This document shows, piece after piece, positions 37,333 through 48,074 of a stretch of DNA of 64,000 nt (its first letter is position 1; every line of letters starts with the position of its first letter). Under the pieces are notes generated by a model. The model worked only from the letters and a program-made list of their open reading frames with translations. It searched no databases and had not been told where the DNA came from. This DNA comes from Bacillus sp. SKDU12 (lineage in GTDB: Bacteria; Bacillota; Bacilli; Bacillales; Bacillaceae), in the NCBI RefSeq assembly GCF_010093085.1, contig NZ_MSRC01000001.1, forward strand, positions 124,001 to 188,000. The letters are read 5' to 3'. Position numbers and translations under genes: made by a program.

Positions 37333-37635
37333 TGGCTTTGTTTCGCCTTCCCAAGCCATCATGCCGCCTTCAACATTTATTGTTTTAAAGCCCTGTTCAT
37401 CCAAGTATCTGCAGACATTCATACTGCGCATTCCTGAGCGGCAGATAAACACGTACTCTTTGTCTTTATCAAGGGTATCCATTTTTTCAGGAATATCGCC
37501 CATGCGAATATGAACAGCTTGCGGGATCATGCCTTCCGCCACCTCTTCATCTTCTCTGACATCAATCAAATATAATTCTTCGTCCGCCTCTATTTTTTCT
37601 TTCAAAGCGGCTGTGCTGATTTCTTTTATTTCCAA
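37324..37635 (-). CDS. ytwF: YtwF, single-domain rhodanese
   Basis: Sulfurtransferase-fold protein of 103 residues. The active-site loop CRSGMRS has the catalytic Cys near residue 66, and the fold starts with LYLIDVREDEEVAEGMIPQA. It probably carries persulfide sulfur between proteins; partner unknown. I placed the start at the TTG at 37635 because GGGAGTG is five bases upstream; an ATG five codons earlier would put that site inside the gene. It is monocistronic, between melA and leuS. Confidence 0.9.
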   Translation of the reverse strand: MEIKEISTAALKEKIEADEELYLIDVREDEEVAEGMIPQAVHIRMGDIPEKMDTLDKDKEYVFICRSGMRSMNVCRYLDEQGFKTINVEGGMMAWEGETKPKN

Positions 37636-37712
37636 AGAGAACACTCCCATTCACAATAATCATGTTTTAGTATATCAAAGTCAGCCGGGCGATTGCTATT
37701 TCGAGCCTGATG

Positions 37713-37747
37713 AAAAAAATCCCCTTTTGGCAAAGGGGATTTTTTTC
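37713..37747 (-). terminator. Terminator after leuS
   Basis: AAAAATCCCCTTTggcAAAGGGGATTTTT forms a perfect hairpin with A/T runs on both sides, just past the leuS stop codon. Confidence 0.92.
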
Positions 37748-37751
37748 AAAC

Positions 37752-40166
37752 TTAGTTTGCCACAATATTGACGAGTTTGCCAGGAACCGCGATGATTTTT
37801 CGAATCGTTTTGCCTTCAAGCTGCTCTTTGACCTTTTCATCTGCTTGAGCAAGCTGTTCCAGCTGTTCTTTCGTCGCATCGGCAGGAACCTGTAATTTCG
37901 CTTTTACTTTTCCGTTCAGCTGAACAACGATTTCAACCTCATCATCGACAAGCTTCGTTTCATCATATACAGGCCAAGCTTCATATGCAATCGTGCCAGA
38001 ATGGCCAAGCTTCTCCCAAAGCTCTTCCGCTAAGTGAGGCGCGACCGGAGAAAGAAGCTTCACGAAGCCTTCCATATATTCTTTCGGCAGTTCTGTTGCT
38101 TTATACGCTTCATTAATAAAGACCATCAGCTGGGAAATACCCGTATTGAAACGAAGGCCTTCATAATGGTCTGTGACTTTCATGACAGTTTCATGATATA
38201 CGCGCTCCAATGTTTCACCAGCGCCTTCAACGATTTTGCCATTAAGCTCACCGCCTTCTTCAACAAACAGGCGCCATACACGGTCAAGGAAGCGGCGCGC
38301 GCCGTCTAATCCTGATTCAGACCAGGCGATTGAAGCATCAAGCGGCCCCATGAACATTTCGTACAACCTCAGCGTATCAGCACCGTGAGAAGCAACGATT
38401 TCGTCAGGGTTGACTACATTCCCTTTCGACTTACTCATTTTTTCGTTGTTTTCGCCGAGAATCATTCCTTGGTTGTACAGCTTTTGGAACGGTTCTTTCG
38501 TCGGCACCACACCGATATCATATAGGAACTTATGCCAGAAGCGGGCATACAGAAGGTGAAGCACGGCATGTTCTGCGCCCCCGATATACATATCAACCGG
38601 AAGCCATTTTTCCAATTTTTCTGGTGATGCCAGCTGATCCGGATTGTGCGGATCAATATAGCGCAAGAAATACCAGCAGCTTCCCGCCCATTGCGGCATT
38701 GTATTCGTTTCTCTTCTTCCTTTTTTACCTGTCTCAGGATCTGTGACTTCCACCCAATCTTTTATGTTCGCAAGCGGTGATTCACCTGTTCCGCTCGGTT
38801 TGATTTCATCCGTTTTCGGCAAAATCAGCGGCAGCTCCTCTTCCGGTACAGCCGTTGATGTCCCATCTTCCCAATGGATGATTGGAATCGGCTCGCCCCA
38901 ATAACGCTGGCGGCTGAAGAGCCAGTCACGCAGACGGTATGTCACTTTCTTCTCGCCGTTTTTCGTTTCTTCCAGCCAAGCGATCACTTTCTCAATCGCT
39001 TCCTGCTTGTTAAGACCGTTCAGAAAATCAGAGTTCACATGCTCGCCGTCACCAGTGTAAGCTGCTTCCTCAACGTTTCCGCCTTTCACGACTTCCTTCA
39101 CCGAAAGGCCGAATGTTTTCGCGAATTCAAAGTCACGCTCATCGTGGCCTGGAACAGCCATGACCGCGCCTGTTCCGTATGATGCAAGCACGTAATCGGC
39201 AATCCAGATTGGCAATTTTTCTCCGTTTACAGGATTGACCGCATAAGCACCTGTGAAAACGCCTGTCTTTGTTTTCGCAAGATCTGTACGCTCAAGGTCA
39301 CTTTTTGATTGAATGTCTTTGATATATGCTTCAACAGCTTCTTTTTGCTCAGCTGTTGTGATGTGTTCCACCAATGCATGTTCTGGAGCAAGTACTGTGT
39401 ATGTAGCGCCAAAAAGCGTATCTGGTCTTGTCGTAAACACCGTAAAGGATTCAGCATGTCCATCTACAGCAAAATGAACGTGCGCGCCTTCAGAACGGCC
39501 GATCCAGTTGCGCTGCATATCTTTAATGCTTTCCGGCCAGTCAAGCTCTTCCAAGTCTTCAAGCAGCCTGTCCGCATATGCTGTAATTTTCAGCATCCAC
39601 TGCCTCATTGGGCGTCTCTCGACAGGATGGCCGCCGCGTTCGCTCTTGCCGTCAATGACTTCTTCGTTGGCGAGAACTGTTCCGAGCGCAGGGCACCAGT
39701 TTACAGGCACTTCGTCAACGTAAGCAAGACCTTTTTCGTAAAGTTTTAAGAAAATCCATTGCGTCCATTTATAGTATTCCGGATCAGTCGTATTAATTTC
39801 ACGATCCCAGTCATATGAGAAGCCAAGCGCTTGAATTTGGCGGCGGAAATTATCGATATTCTGCTTCGTAAACACAGCGGGATCGTTCCCTGTGTCAAGC
39901 GCATATTGCTCAGCCGGCAGGCCGAATGCATCCCACCCCATTGGATGAAGGACATCATAGCCTTGCATGCGTTTCACGCGAGACAGGATATCTGTGGCGG
40001 TATATCCTTCAGGATGACCGACGTGCAGCCCCGCTCCAGACGGATAAGGGAACATGTCCAGCGCATAAAATTTTGGTTTTTCATTATGATCAAGAGTGGC
40101 AAATGTTTTGTTTTCCAGCCAATATGTTTGCCATTTCTTTTCTATCTGTTTGTGCTGAAAACTCAA
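37752..40166 (-). CDS. leuS: LeuS, leucyl-tRNA synthetase
   Basis: Class I aminoacyl-tRNA synthetase of 804 residues, normal length. The HIGH motif is [17 protein letters not shown] (around residues 38-54) and the KMSKS motif is [16 protein letters not shown]. The CP1 editing domain between them contains the [19 protein letters not shown] threonine-rich and [15 protein letters not shown] motifs, so proofreading should be intact. A C-terminal domain of about 60 residues docks the tRNA. Expression is controlled by the T-box leader directly upstream. Confidence 0.98.
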   Translation of the reverse strand: MSFQHKQIEKKWQTYWLENKTFATLDHNEKPKFYALDMFPYPSGAGLHVGHPEGYTATDILSRVKRMQGYDVLHPMGWDAFGLPAEQYALDTGNDPAVFTKQNIDNFRRQIQALGFSYDWDREINTTDPEYYKWTQWIFLKLYEKGLAYVDEVPVNWCPALGTVLANEEVIDGKSERGGHPVERRPMRQWMLKITAYADRLLEDLEELDWPESIKDMQRNWIGRSEGAHVHFAVDGHAESFTVFTTRPDTLFGATYTVLAPEHALVEHITTAEQKEAVEAYIKDIQSKSDLERTDLAKTKTGVFTGAYAVNPVNGEKLPIWIADYVLASYGTGAVMAVPGHDERDFEFAKTFGLSVKEVVKGGNVEEAAYTGDGEHVNSDFLNGLNKQEAIEKVIAWLEETKNGEKKVTYRLRDWLFSRQRYWGEPIPIIHWEDGTSTAVPEEELPLILPKTDEIKPSGTGESPLANIKDWVEVTDPETGKKGRRETNTMPQWAGSCWYFLRYIDPHNPDQLASPEKLEKWLPVDMYIGGAEHAVLHLLYARFWHKFLYDIGVVPTKEPFQKLYNQGMILGENNEKMSKSKGNVVNPDEIVASHGADTLRLYEMFMGPLDASIAWSESGLDGARRFLDRVWRLFVEEGGELNGKIVEGAGETLERVYHETVMKVTDHYEGLRFNTGISQLMVFINEAYKATELPKEYMEGFVKLLSPVAPHLAEELWEKLGHSGTIAYEAWPVYDETKLVDDEVEIVVQLNGKVKAKLQVPADATKEQLEQLAQADEKVKEQLEGKTIRKIIAVPGKLVNIVAN

Positions 40167-40253
40167 AGTAAAAACCTCCTTCTGATTGAATACGGCGTGT
40201 ATGGTTCAAGTATTGACGGAAAGGAGAGGATTATATTCAGAATATTCCCAAAC

Positions 40254-40535
40254 CAAAAAAAACTCCCTCATCCCTATAAGGGACGAGAGACTTTCGTTTT
40301 CCCGCGGTACCACCCTCGTTAGCGCGGCATGCGCCACACTCACTTGATACTTTTAACGCAGTTATGCGTCAGCGGCTTTTTACCGCTGCAACTCTGAGGT
40401 GAGTTCAGAAACAAACTTGATTGACTTTCACCAGCCGTCAACTCTCTGTAACAATATCTGCTTCTTACTGCTCCTCTTCATTGTCTTATCGCAACCGTAA
40501 TCTTACCTGTATTTTATAGAATTCTGTTCATAAGT
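40254..40535 (-). promoter_or_regulatory. T-box riboswitch of leuS (Leu, CUC)
   Basis: The minus strand has the T-box sequence AACGAGGGTGGTACCGCG (40303-40320). It is followed by a terminator hairpin (TCTCTCGTCCC / GGGATGAGGGAG) and eight T residues at 40255-40291. Upstream, the stem I region carries GAACTCACC with specifier codon CTC at 40401-40403, matching leucine. Uncharged tRNA-Leu would bind the specifier and the T-box bulge and stabilise the antiterminator. Confidence 0.95.
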
Positions 40536-40592
40536 GCAAGCAGGTTTGTATACAATGGGAATGTACCCTGAACGGGCGAAGAATGAGGACAA

Positions 40593-40931
40593 TTATTCGG
40601 GTGGAGTTTTGGTTTGACGTTTGGACTCGGCTGATTCGCCGCCGCTTTTCATTTCTCTCACAAAGTCAAAACTTCTGAGAACAGCTTCACCGCCGTAACC
40701 TGAAATAATGGATAAGATGACAAGTTGAATTCCTGAATCGGGGTCAGCGGATAATACAAGTAATATGGAAGCAGTCATTCCGATAAACCAATCTTCCAAA
40801 AAGCCAAGGTAGATAAACCGCTTCGTCATTCTGGGTTTCTCCAGCCTGCCTCTCTTTTTCACATGACCGAGAATCCCCATGATTCCTCCAATTACACAAG
40901 CAATAAGTACCTGATGCAGCATCTTTATCAT
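40593..40931 (-). CDS. ytvB: YtvB, DUF4257 membrane protein
   Basis: Small membrane protein of 112 residues (MIKMLHQVLIACVIGGIMGI). It has three hydrophobic segments, the last being IQLVILSIISGYGGEAVLRS, and a charged, Ser/Lys-rich C-terminal tail. The start at 40931 follows AGGAAGGTG; a 45-codon upstream extension is in frame but lacks a ribosome site. Function unknown. In B. subtilis it neighbours ytvA, which here is 409 bases away and divergent. Confidence 0.85.
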   Translation of the reverse strand: MIKMLHQVLIACVIGGIMGILGHVKKRGRLEKPRMTKRFIYLGFLEDWFIGMTASILLVLSADPDSGIQLVILSIISGYGGEAVLRSFDFVREMKSGGESAESKRQTKTPPE

Positions 40932-41340
40932 CACCTTCCTAAAGCCCTTATTTCGTAAAGCGACTTCAGGCCATCCAGCCCCCTTACACGATTTCCGATG
41001 ATTTTCGATATCTACATACTGGCAAATCTGAAAAAAGCTTGTTTCTTCCATTATATGTGAACACATGATCGGTAAGCTTGATGCATTGGATTCATTTTTC
41101 AGCCGGTGACATTTACCTAGTTACTTATTAAGCTTATACAACATTCTTCCGTTCATATGTTCAATTTATGTTCTTAGCTTTAGTGTATACGAGGACAAGC
41201 CTTGATGACAAATGACAAATCACAAACCGCCCTTGCTTGAACAAGAACATACGTTATGCTAGGGTTACTGTAGAATTCATTTAATAAAAGGGGAATACTA
41301 GGCTTTCACACAGTTAGCTGACTGCCTAAGGGGGATTTAC
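40932..41340. other. Intergenic region between ytvB and ytvA
   Basis: A 409-base divergent gap. It must hold the promoters of ytvB and ytvA. I see the ytvA ribosome site (AAGGGGGATTTAC) at the right edge but no convincing sigma-A or sigma-B promoter, although ytvA is sigma-B dependent in B. subtilis. No gene, repeat or strong hairpin is visible. Confidence 0.6.
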
Positions 41341-42126
41341 ATGGCTAATTTTCAATCATTCGAAATACAAGGACAGCTAGAAATCATCAAAAAAGCGCTT
41401 GATCACGCCCGAGTCGGTGTAGTCATTACAGACCCCGCACTCGAAGATAATCCGATCGTCTACGTTAATCATGGATTTATTCAAATGACCGGCTACGAAG
41501 CTGAGGATATTGTAGGAAAAAACTGCCGCTTTTTACAGGGGAAACACACAGACCCCGCTAAAGTAGATACCATCAGAACAGCAATACAAAATAAAGAGCC
41601 GGTTACCGTTCAGATCCAAAACTATAAAAAAGATGGAACAATGTTCTGGAATGAATTGAATATTGATCCGCTTGAGACCGAAGGCAAGACCTATTTTGTA
41701 GGGATTCAAAAAGACATCACCCAGCAAAAAGAGTATGAAAAACTTCTCGAGGATTCCCTCACAGAAATTACCGCACTTTCAACGCCAATTGTCCCAATTC
41801 GCAACGGCATTTCGGCTCTTCCGCTAGTCGGTAACCTGACAGAGGAACGATTTCATTCGATCGTTTGCACATTGACGAATATCTTATCAACGTCCAAAGA
41901 TGATTATTTGATCATTGATTTATCTGGATTGGCCCAAGTGACCGAACAAACTGCCGACCAGATTTTCAAGCTGAGCCATTTGCTGAAATTGACTGGCACT
42001 GAATTAATCATTACCGGCATTAAGCCCGAATTGGCCATGAAAATGAATAGATTAGATGCCAATTTTTCATCATTGAAAACATTTTTAAATGTAAAGGATG
42101 CCGTTAATGTGCTTCCGATTATGTAA
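41341..42126 (+). CDS. ytvA: YtvA, blue-light photoreceptor (LOV-STAS)
   Basis: Flavin photoreceptor of 261 residues. The N-terminal LOV domain (about 20-126) contains GKNCRFLQG, with the photoactive Cys62 that forms the flavin-thiol adduct, and later [19 protein letters not shown] linker helix (J-alpha, about 127-147) leads to a C-terminal STAS domain (about 148-258) with the NTP-binding-like region [20 protein letters not shown]. It belongs to the stressosome and couples blue light to sigma-B activation. All key residues are intact. Confidence 0.97.
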   Translation: MANFQSFEIQGQLEIIKKALDHARVGVVITDPALEDNPIVYVNHGFIQMTGYEAEDIVGKNCRFLQGKHTDPAKVDTIRTAIQNKEPVTVQIQNYKKDGTMFWNELNIDPLETEGKTYFVGIQKDITQQKEYEKLLEDSLTEITALSTPIVPIRNGISALPLVGNLTEERFHSIVCTLTNILSTSKDDYLIIDLSGLAQVTEQTADQIFKLSHLLKLTGTELIITGIKPELAMKMNRLDANFSSLKTFLNVKDAVNVLPIM

Positions 42127-42155
42127 AAAGCTCCCGCCGTCAGGCGGGAGCTTTT
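42126..42155. terminator. Bidirectional terminator between ytvA and yttB
   Basis: AAAAGCTCCCGCC-gtca-GGCGGGAGCTTTT, perfect stem between the convergent genes. Confidence 0.92.
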
Positions 42156-42156
42156 A

Positions 42157-43350
42157 TTATGAAATGATTGACGCCTGCTTATTTCTGTCTTTTGCCGGTT
42201 TGATCCGTTTGTCATAAAAAAGCGTTGTGGCAATACTGATCATCAGCAACACCAAAAGAGATAAAACAAGAGCCCGAATGCCGAAATGATCAACAAGCAA
42301 ACCGCCAAACAACGGACCAATCATTCTGCCGCCTGTAGCCGCGCTGTTGACAAAGCCTTGGTAAAATCCTTCCTTCCCTTTAGGGGCAAGCTGGTTGGCA
42401 ATCGTCGGCACTGCAGGCCAGACAAGCATTTCTCCGATGGTCAGGATCACCATGGCAGCCAGAAACATCGGAAAGTGTTTTGCTGTCAGCAGCATGCTGA
42501 AAGATGCAATGAAAATGATAAATCCGATGACCATTTGCGCTTTCAGTGACTCCGCCCATTTTTTCACCACAAAGCTGACAAGCGGCTGGCCAAGCACAAT
42601 TAAAATTCCGTTAACCGTCCACAGCACGCTGTATAAGGAAAGAGATATTCCAATACTTTGCGTGTATGAAGCAATCGTGGTAGACCATTGAGAATAAGCA
42701 AGCCAGCCTAGTACATAGCCGCTGCTTAATATGATCAGCGCGGCAAATTTCGCTTTGCCGTTCACAGCATCATAATCAAGCACGGATGTTTGAGACGCAT
42801 CCTTCGTCTGAATATTTCGAAATCCGAAATATACGATAAAGAAAAAGAGCAGATACAATACGGCATTCGCCATAAATACGTACGAAAACGAGAAAGACGC
42901 CACGACACCGCCAAGCGCTGAGCCGACGGCCACCCCCGCGTTTTGCGCGACATAGATCGCATTAAATGCCTTCCTTCCCCCTTCAGGCCACACTGCCCCA
43001 GCCATGGCGTAGCTGGCTGGAAAAACAACACCGGAACCAAAGCCCACAACCGTCAGCAGTGCAATATAGGCAGGCCAATCATGAAAAAAGACAAGACCCA
43101 TTAAGCTTGCTAACGTAATCGCAATTCCGAGCATAATCGATTTAAACCCGCCGATTTTATCAAACAAAAAACCGCCGCATAAATTTCCTGCTACACTGGC
43201 GCCGGAATTCAGCATCAGGACAAGTCCGGCTACTGTTAATGACTTTCCTAATTGATTATGAATATAAATCGTATTCAACGGCCACAAAAAAGAAGCTCCG
43301 GTCACATTGATAAACATTCCAATAACTAATATTTTAAGAGCACGCGGCAT
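42157..43350 (-). CDS. yttB: YttB, MFS transporter
   Basis: Major facilitator of 397 residues with 12 predicted membrane segments. It starts MPRALKILVIGMFINVTGAS; the loop after TM2 is GGFLFDKIGGFK, the MFS motif A (G-x-x-x-D-x-x-G), and its C-half counterpart is GGLLVDHFGIRA. A multidrug-efflux-like role is usual for this subgroup, but the substrate is unknown. AAAGGGGG seven bases upstream sets the start at 43350 rather than the ATG two codons earlier. Convergent with ytvA. Confidence 0.9.
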   Translation of the reverse strand: MPRALKILVIGMFINVTGASFLWPLNTIYIHNQLGKSLTVAGLVLMLNSGASVAGNLCGGFLFDKIGGFKSIMLGIAITLASLMGLVFFHDWPAYIALLTVVGFGSGVVFPASYAMAGAVWPEGGRKAFNAIYVAQNAGVAVGSALGGVVASFSFSYVFMANAVLYLLFFFIVYFGFRNIQTKDASQTSVLDYDAVNGKAKFAALIILSSGYVLGWLAYSQWSTTIASYTQSIGISLSLYSVLWTVNGILIVLGQPLVSFVVKKWAESLKAQMVIGFIIFIASFSMLLTAKHFPMFLAAMVILTIGEMLVWPAVPTIANQLAPKGKEGFYQGFVNSAATGGRMIGPLFGGLLVDHFGIRALVLSLLVLLMISIATTLFYDKRIKPAKDRNKQASIIS

Positions 43351-43538
43351 ACTCATCCCCCTTTCTTACCTAAAAAAGCTCATGAAAAAAACGAAACCTA
43401 AAACGGCTCCGTACGAATCGAGTGATCATAGCACATTCATTCTATCTGTCTATCTCACATTTTTCAACTGATGAGCGTAAAAAAATCTAACAAATATTGT
43501 TTGTAAAATGTAAAATAAATAGAAAAGGGGGAAATTTT

Positions 43539-44243
43539 ATGGAAATGACATTAGCATTCTTAGGTTTTCTTGCATGTCTCCTTTCGCTTGGCTATGGATT
43601 GTACCACCTCGCCGGATATATGCTAAAAAAGGAAAAACGTTTCTCTAAAAGACTTTTTTGGCCGCTTTTGATAGTAGGTCTCGTGCTTCTCTTCACCGGA
43701 GCAGGATTATCAGAGCCTGATGCCGCTGCAGCAAATGCTGAGAAAAAATATTCAGAGCTGAACACCGAATATAAAAGTCTCGCAAAAGAGCACGAAGCAC
43801 TTGAGAAAGAATATCAATCTGTCAGCGCTGAAGCAAAGAAATTGAAAGACAGCACAGAAGACCAAGACAAGCTTAAAAAGCTCGAAAAAGAAAATAGCGA
43901 ACTAAAAAAGACTCAGACATCATTAAAAGCTGAAACAAAAAAACTTCAAGATAATCAAAAACAGCTCAAAGAAGATAAAACAAACCTTGAAAAGCAATTA
44001 AGTGAGGCGAAAAGCCAGCCTGCGCGTTCTCATGAAAGCACTAAAAATTCTTCAAGCCATACAAATAAAGCTGGTGAAGTCAAAACAGCTGACAAAACAG
44101 AAGGCTGTAACATTAAAGGAAGCAAAAGCGGCATCTATCACACACCAGGCAGTACATACTATGACCGGACAACTGATCCTGCTGAAATGTTCTGCTCAGT
44201 TGAAGAGGCTAAAGCCGCCGGCTACCGGGCACCAAAACGATAA
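43539..44243 (+). CDS. yttA: YttA, membrane-anchored coiled-coil protein
   Basis: Protein of 234 residues. It has two N-terminal hydrophobic segments ([20 protein letters not shown] and [18 protein letters not shown]), a long Lys/Glu/Gln-rich coiled coil (about 60-165) and a Ser-rich linker. The compact C-terminal module carries [20 protein letters not shown] then [20 protein letters not shown]. This Cys/His-containing module is like the tail found on some secreted thermonucleases and may bind calcium or DNA; that is inference. The start at 43539 follows AAAGGGGG. It is convergent with bceB. Confidence 0.85.
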   Translation: MEMTLAFLGFLACLLSLGYGLYHLAGYMLKKEKRFSKRLFWPLLIVGLVLLFTGAGLSEPDAAAANAEKKYSELNTEYKSLAKEHEALEKEYQSVSAEAKKLKDSTEDQDKLKKLEKENSELKKTQTSLKAETKKLQDNQKQLKEDKTNLEKQLSEAKSQPARSHESTKNSSSHTNKAGEVKTADKTEGCNIKGSKSGIYHTPGSTYYDRTTDPAEMFCSVEEAKAAGYRAPKR

Positions 44244-44246
44244 GAA

Positions 44247-44273
44247 AAGCTCCAGAATTTCTGGAGCTTTTCC
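44247..44273. terminator. Bidirectional terminator between yttA and bceB
   Basis: AAAAGCTCCAGAA-TTCTGGAGCTTTT, a perfect inverted repeat with minimal loop. Confidence 0.92.
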
Positions 44274-44276
44274 ATT

Positions 44277-46217
44277 TTATAATGAAGATTTCATTACCTT
44301 CTTATAATATTGGACAGATAGAAAACCAAAAATGGAGTAAAGCGCTGTATATATCACCATGACCATAATCATCGGCGTCCACACCTCTGACCCGAATAAA
44401 AACCAGCCGGATTGGACGGCGAAGTAGCTGTGGAAAAGACCGACAACGAGCGGAATCCCGAAGTTGTACATTTGTTTGATGCGTATCCCCTTCATCAGAT
44501 CCCCCTGCGTAAAACCAAGTTTTCTCAAAATCGTATAATTCGGTTTTTCATCTTCACTTTCACCCATTTGTTTAAAATAAAGAATACAGCCTGATGTAAT
44601 CAGAAACGTTAACCCTAAGAAACCGACGATGAACATCACGATTCCAAACAGTGATTTTTGTGCTATCCCTGTATCCAGTCTTGATAAGTGCTGACCTGTT
44701 TTATTCACATTCTGAAAAAGCTCATTTGCCTTTTCCAGCTGGTCTTCATGTTTCACGTTGATGCCGATAAATTCAGATTGCGCCAGCTGAATATGGGGGT
44801 CTTTATCTTTGTTCAACCTTTTATACAAGCGGTCATCTACTACCACTGTAGGCATCCCCCCGCTTGTAAACATGTATGATACAAGAAACTCATCTCTTAA
44901 TCCTTTATAGTGTAATCGATGTGTTTCATTTTTACTTTTTACTTTTATGCTGCCGGAGTCTTTTAAAATCATAAGTTTTTGCAGTAAATCGGTATACCCT
45001 GAGAAAACCGCCTCCCCTGAAGCTACGTCGACTCCTGTTACATCTTTGTCGCTCACAACAGCAAGTTGTAATTTGCTAGGATCACCCTGCATTTCTTTCG
45101 GATTTCCATCCATAATTTTTGTGACATCAAAAGCCGCTTGCAGAACAGGAGTTTCTTTTTTCACATACGAAATGTTACTTTCACTCAAACTGTTTTCAAA
45201 TTGTTTGGCATTTTTCTCATTCATGAATGAAAAATCAGCCGCCACGTTTTGTTCAGCACTTTTTTCTGCCGAGTAATAGGAGATGTAAGCAAGAGACAAC
45301 AGCCCAATGGCGAGCGCTGAAACGGTTGTAATAATCGTCAGCAGCAACGCGTTCGATTTCATTCTGAACATGATCGATGACAGGGACAGGACGTCGGAAA
45401 TATGTAGGTAGCCGCCCTTGCTTTTTCGAATGATGTTTGAGATAAATGTGACCGATCCTTTATAAAAGAGAAACGTCCCAATAATAACAGTCCCTAAGAT
45501 AAAGCTCATCGCGCCAAACAGTTCGTTAATGGTCTTAAATTTTCCGCCAAACAGCTCAGAAGACACATAGTATCCTGTCAAAATCAGCACGATGCCTAAA
45601 GCGCCGATCAGCATTTGGAAAAATGAAATTCGCTTCACTTTATCTTCAGTAGAAGACACTACTTTAAATAAAGATAAAATGCTTTGTTTTTTGATAAATT
45701 TGTAATTCATGAGCATAATCAAGAGGTAAATGCCGCAAAACACAATAATCGTTTGAATTAAGGCTTGATCAGAAAAATACAGTTTTGCATCAGCTTTGAC
45801 ATCGACAATTTTAAATAAGATCATGAGCACAAGCTTTGAGATTGAAAACCCGGCCACTACTCCGATGGCTAAAGAGCCGAAATACAGCATGATATTTTCT
45901 GCGCTTAAGATGCGGAAGATTTTATGCTTTGTCATCCCGATTAATTGAAACAGCCCGATTTCTTTACTCCGTCTTTTAATAAATATCGTATTTGCATATA
46001 AAATAAAAATCGTCACCACAGCGACAAGCAAAATCGATGCGGTTTTAATAGCCGCGGCTCCCTTGATTGAAGCCTTTACTTCATTAATCGCGGGATCATA
46101 CTGGAGCGTGACAAAGGCAAAATAAAGCGCCACGCTAAAGATTAGCGCAAACACATACAAATAGTAATTCCGAAGATTCTTTTTTAAATTTCTTAGGATG
46201 AGCTGATTAATGTTCAT
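44277..46217 (-). CDS. bceB: BceB, bacitracin ABC transporter permease and sensor
   Basis: Permease of 646 residues with ten membrane segments. A large extracellular domain of about 200 residues lies between TM7 and TM8 (after [20 protein letters not shown]), typical of BceB-type proteins. The N-terminus reads [20 protein letters not shown]. With BceA it frees undecaprenyl pyrophosphate from bacitracin and also reports transport flux to the kinase BceS. It overlaps bceA by 11 bases. Sequence is very close to B. subtilis BceB. Confidence 0.96.
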   Translation of the reverse strand: MNINQLILRNLKKNLRNYYLYVFALIFSVALYFAFVTLQYDPAINEVKASIKGAAAIKTASILLVAVVTIFILYANTIFIKRRSKEIGLFQLIGMTKHKIFRILSAENIMLYFGSLAIGVVAGFSISKLVLMILFKIVDVKADAKLYFSDQALIQTIIVFCGIYLLIMLMNYKFIKKQSILSLFKVVSSTEDKVKRISFFQMLIGALGIVLILTGYYVSSELFGGKFKTINELFGAMSFILGTVIIGTFLFYKGSVTFISNIIRKSKGGYLHISDVLSLSSIMFRMKSNALLLTIITTVSALAIGLLSLAYISYYSAEKSAEQNVAADFSFMNEKNAKQFENSLSESNISYVKKETPVLQAAFDVTKIMDGNPKEMQGDPSKLQLAVVSDKDVTGVDVASGEAVFSGYTDLLQKLMILKDSGSIKVKSKNETHRLHYKGLRDEFLVSYMFTSGGMPTVVVDDRLYKRLNKDKDPHIQLAQSEFIGINVKHEDQLEKANELFQNVNKTGQHLSRLDTGIAQKSLFGIVMFIVGFLGLTFLITSGCILYFKQMGESEDEKPNYTILRKLGFTQGDLMKGIRIKQMYNFGIPLVVGLFHSYFAVQSGWFLFGSEVWTPMIMVMVIYTALYSIFGFLSVQYYKKVMKSSL

Positions 46218-46968
46218 GCTGCACCCCGCCCAACACGCCTTGCGTTTTCATGATATCCTGGAAAAACGTCTGCCTGTCTTGGCCCCCTTTATTCAGCTGG
46301 GTGTACATTTGCCCGTCCTTAATAAAAATGACTCTGCCGCAGTAGCTGGCCGCTACCGGATCATGAGTGACCATAATAATCGTAGCGCTGCGTTTCTGAT
46401 TGAGCTGGCTCAGTTTGTTTAACAGATCAGAGGCCGATTTCGAATCGAGCGCGCCGGTCGGTTCATCAGCGAAGATAATGCTTGGGTCATGAATAAACGC
46501 TCTCGCAGCCGATGTTCTCTGCTTCTGGCCGCCGGATATTTCATTCGGGTACTTATCTCGTAATTCATAAATCCCCAGCTCTTTTGCAACTTCCTCAAAC
46601 TTGCGATTGGCTTCCTTTTTTGACAGTTTCGTGATCGATAGCGGCAAAAGGATATTCTCTTTCACTGTTAATGTGTCTAACAAGTTGTAGTCTTGAAAGA
46701 TAAAGCCTAAATGCTGTTTTCGAAACTCAGCCAGCTGCTTTTCCTTCATAGCAGTCATTTCGTTTCCGTTAATGTTGATCGTTCCATGACTGACCTGATC
46801 AATCGAAGACAGTACGTTAAGCAAAGTGGTTTTGCCCGATCCGGAAGCACCCATAATACTGACAAATTCGCCTTTTTGGATATGAATATCAATGCCCTTC
46901 AGCACTTCCTGTTTATTCAGCTTGTTCCCATAGTTTTTTCGAATTTTATTTGCTTCTAAGATCATCAT
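46207..46968 (-). CDS. bceA: BceA, bacitracin ABC transporter ATPase
   Basis: MacB/LolD-type ATPase of 253 residues. Walker A is [16 protein letters not shown] (around residues 39-54), the signature is [15 protein letters not shown], Walker B is [13 protein letters not shown] and the H-loop MVTHDP. It powers BceB. The ATG at 46968 follows AAAGGAG; a 35-codon in-frame extension runs into the promoter and is not coding. The -10 element TATAAT is at 47000-47005 on the minus strand with a poor -35, as expected for a promoter needing BceR. Confidence 0.96.
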   Translation of the reverse strand: MMILEANKIRKNYGNKLNKQEVLKGIDIHIQKGEFVSIMGASGSGKTTLLNVLSSIDQVSHGTININGNEMTAMKEKQLAEFRKQHLGFIFQDYNLLDTLTVKENILLPLSITKLSKKEANRKFEEVAKELGIYELRDKYPNEISGGQKQRTSAARAFIHDPSIIFADEPTGALDSKSASDLLNKLSQLNQKRSATIIMVTHDPVAASYCGRVIFIKDGQMYTQLNKGGQDRQTFFQDIMKTQGVLGGVQHEH

Positions 46969-47040
46969 TTCTAAAATCTCCTTTATTTTGGATAATCTCA
47001 TTATAAAAAGGAATGCCGGGCTTTTCCTTCGATTGGGCGA

Positions 47041-47077
47041 ACAAAAAAGAAAAGCATGTGACATTTTCGTCACATGC
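47041..47077 (-). promoter_or_regulatory. BceR operator doubling as bceRS terminator
   Basis: GCATGTGAC and GTCACATGC (47054-47077) form a perfect palindrome around six bases. On the minus strand it is followed by TTTTCTTTTTTG, so it also reads as an intrinsic terminator for bceRS. TGTGAC-N6-GTCACA fits the BceR-type operator, and its centre is about 70 bases upstream of the expected bceA start site. The bceS stop codon (47070-47072) lies inside the right arm. Confidence 0.8.
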
Positions 47078-48074
47078 TCATGACACGTTCAAATTGATTC
47101 CGTTTTGGAAAGATTAATGTAAAAACTGTCCCTGCACCGAACTCCGAATGCACATCAATATGGATCAATAACGGCGTCGCTGCTTTTTTCACCAAGTACA
47201 GCCCCATGCCAGTAGAGGCTTGATTATGGTGATCGACTGTGGATGTAAATCCTTTATCAAAAATGCGCGGCACATCTTTTTGATCAATTCCCCTGCCAAA
47301 GTCTTTCACTTCAAGCTGCGTCTGTTCCCCTTTTTGAACGCTTTTGATCTCAATGTCAGAGGCTTCGCTGTATTTCACCGCGTTTGTCAGCAGCTGCCGA
47401 ATGATAAACGCAAGCCATTTCGCATCGCTCAGCACTTCCTCAACCTCCAGCTGAATATCAAAGCCGATCCCTTTCTGGATGCACCATGACTGTAATTCTT
47501 TGATTTCCTTGAAGATCAAAGGCCGGAGCTGTATGCGCTCTACAGACAGGTCGTTTTCAATAAATGATATGCGTTTTTGATGAAGCTGCTGATCAAGAAG
47601 CAGGTGAATACGTAGCCATTCATATGACAGCTGGGATTTTAAAGCTTGGTCCTCCATTCTATCTATGAGTAAATGCATTGCTGTTAATGGTGTTTTCACT
47701 TCATGAATCCAGGCCATCAGCTCATCTTTTTCATTTTCTAAAGCCAAACGATGCTGGGCTGCGGTTTGTTTCAAGTAGTTCGTTTGTCCGGCAATGCTCC
47801 TTTCAACCATCGATTCAAACGGCGTTTCCGGTTCATTTATAGCTGTCGCATCAAGATTGTTCTCCCATGTTTTCAAGCTTTTATAAAACGCCGTTTCTTT
47901 CCGATAGCGAACCCAAAGGAATATGATAAAAAACAATACACATAAATATACCAGATAAAGAACATTTTCAAAAGAAATGGCAGAATCAACAAAAGCAATA
48001 AATAACATCAAAATCTGCTGAAACAAAAACGCGGCAATCCAGCTTCGCCGTTCAATGAGAAACGCTTTAATCAT
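47070..48074 (-). CDS. bceS: BceS, intramembrane-sensing histidine kinase
   Basis: Sensor kinase of 334 residues. Two transmembrane helices lie at the N-terminus ([20 protein letters not shown] and [18 protein letters not shown]) with almost no extracellular loop between them, so it cannot sense bacitracin itself and depends on BceAB. The phospho-accepting His is in [16 protein letters not shown]. The ATPase N box is [11 protein letters not shown] and the G box [10 protein letters not shown] with TGMGLYL. It overlaps bceR by eight bases. Its stop codon lies in the BceR palindrome. Confidence 0.96.
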   Translation of the reverse strand: MIKAFLIERRSWIAAFLFQQILMLFIAFVDSAISFENVLYLVYLCVLFFIIFLWVRYRKETAFYKSLKTWENNLDATAINEPETPFESMVERSIAGQTNYLKQTAAQHRLALENEKDELMAWIHEVKTPLTAMHLLIDRMEDQALKSQLSYEWLRIHLLLDQQLHQKRISFIENDLSVERIQLRPLIFKEIKELQSWCIQKGIGFDIQLEVEEVLSDAKWLAFIIRQLLTNAVKYSEASDIEIKSVQKGEQTQLEVKDFGRGIDQKDVPRIFDKGFTSTVDHHNQASTGMGLYLVKKAATPLLIHIDVHSEFGAGTVFTLIFPKRNQFERVMSM

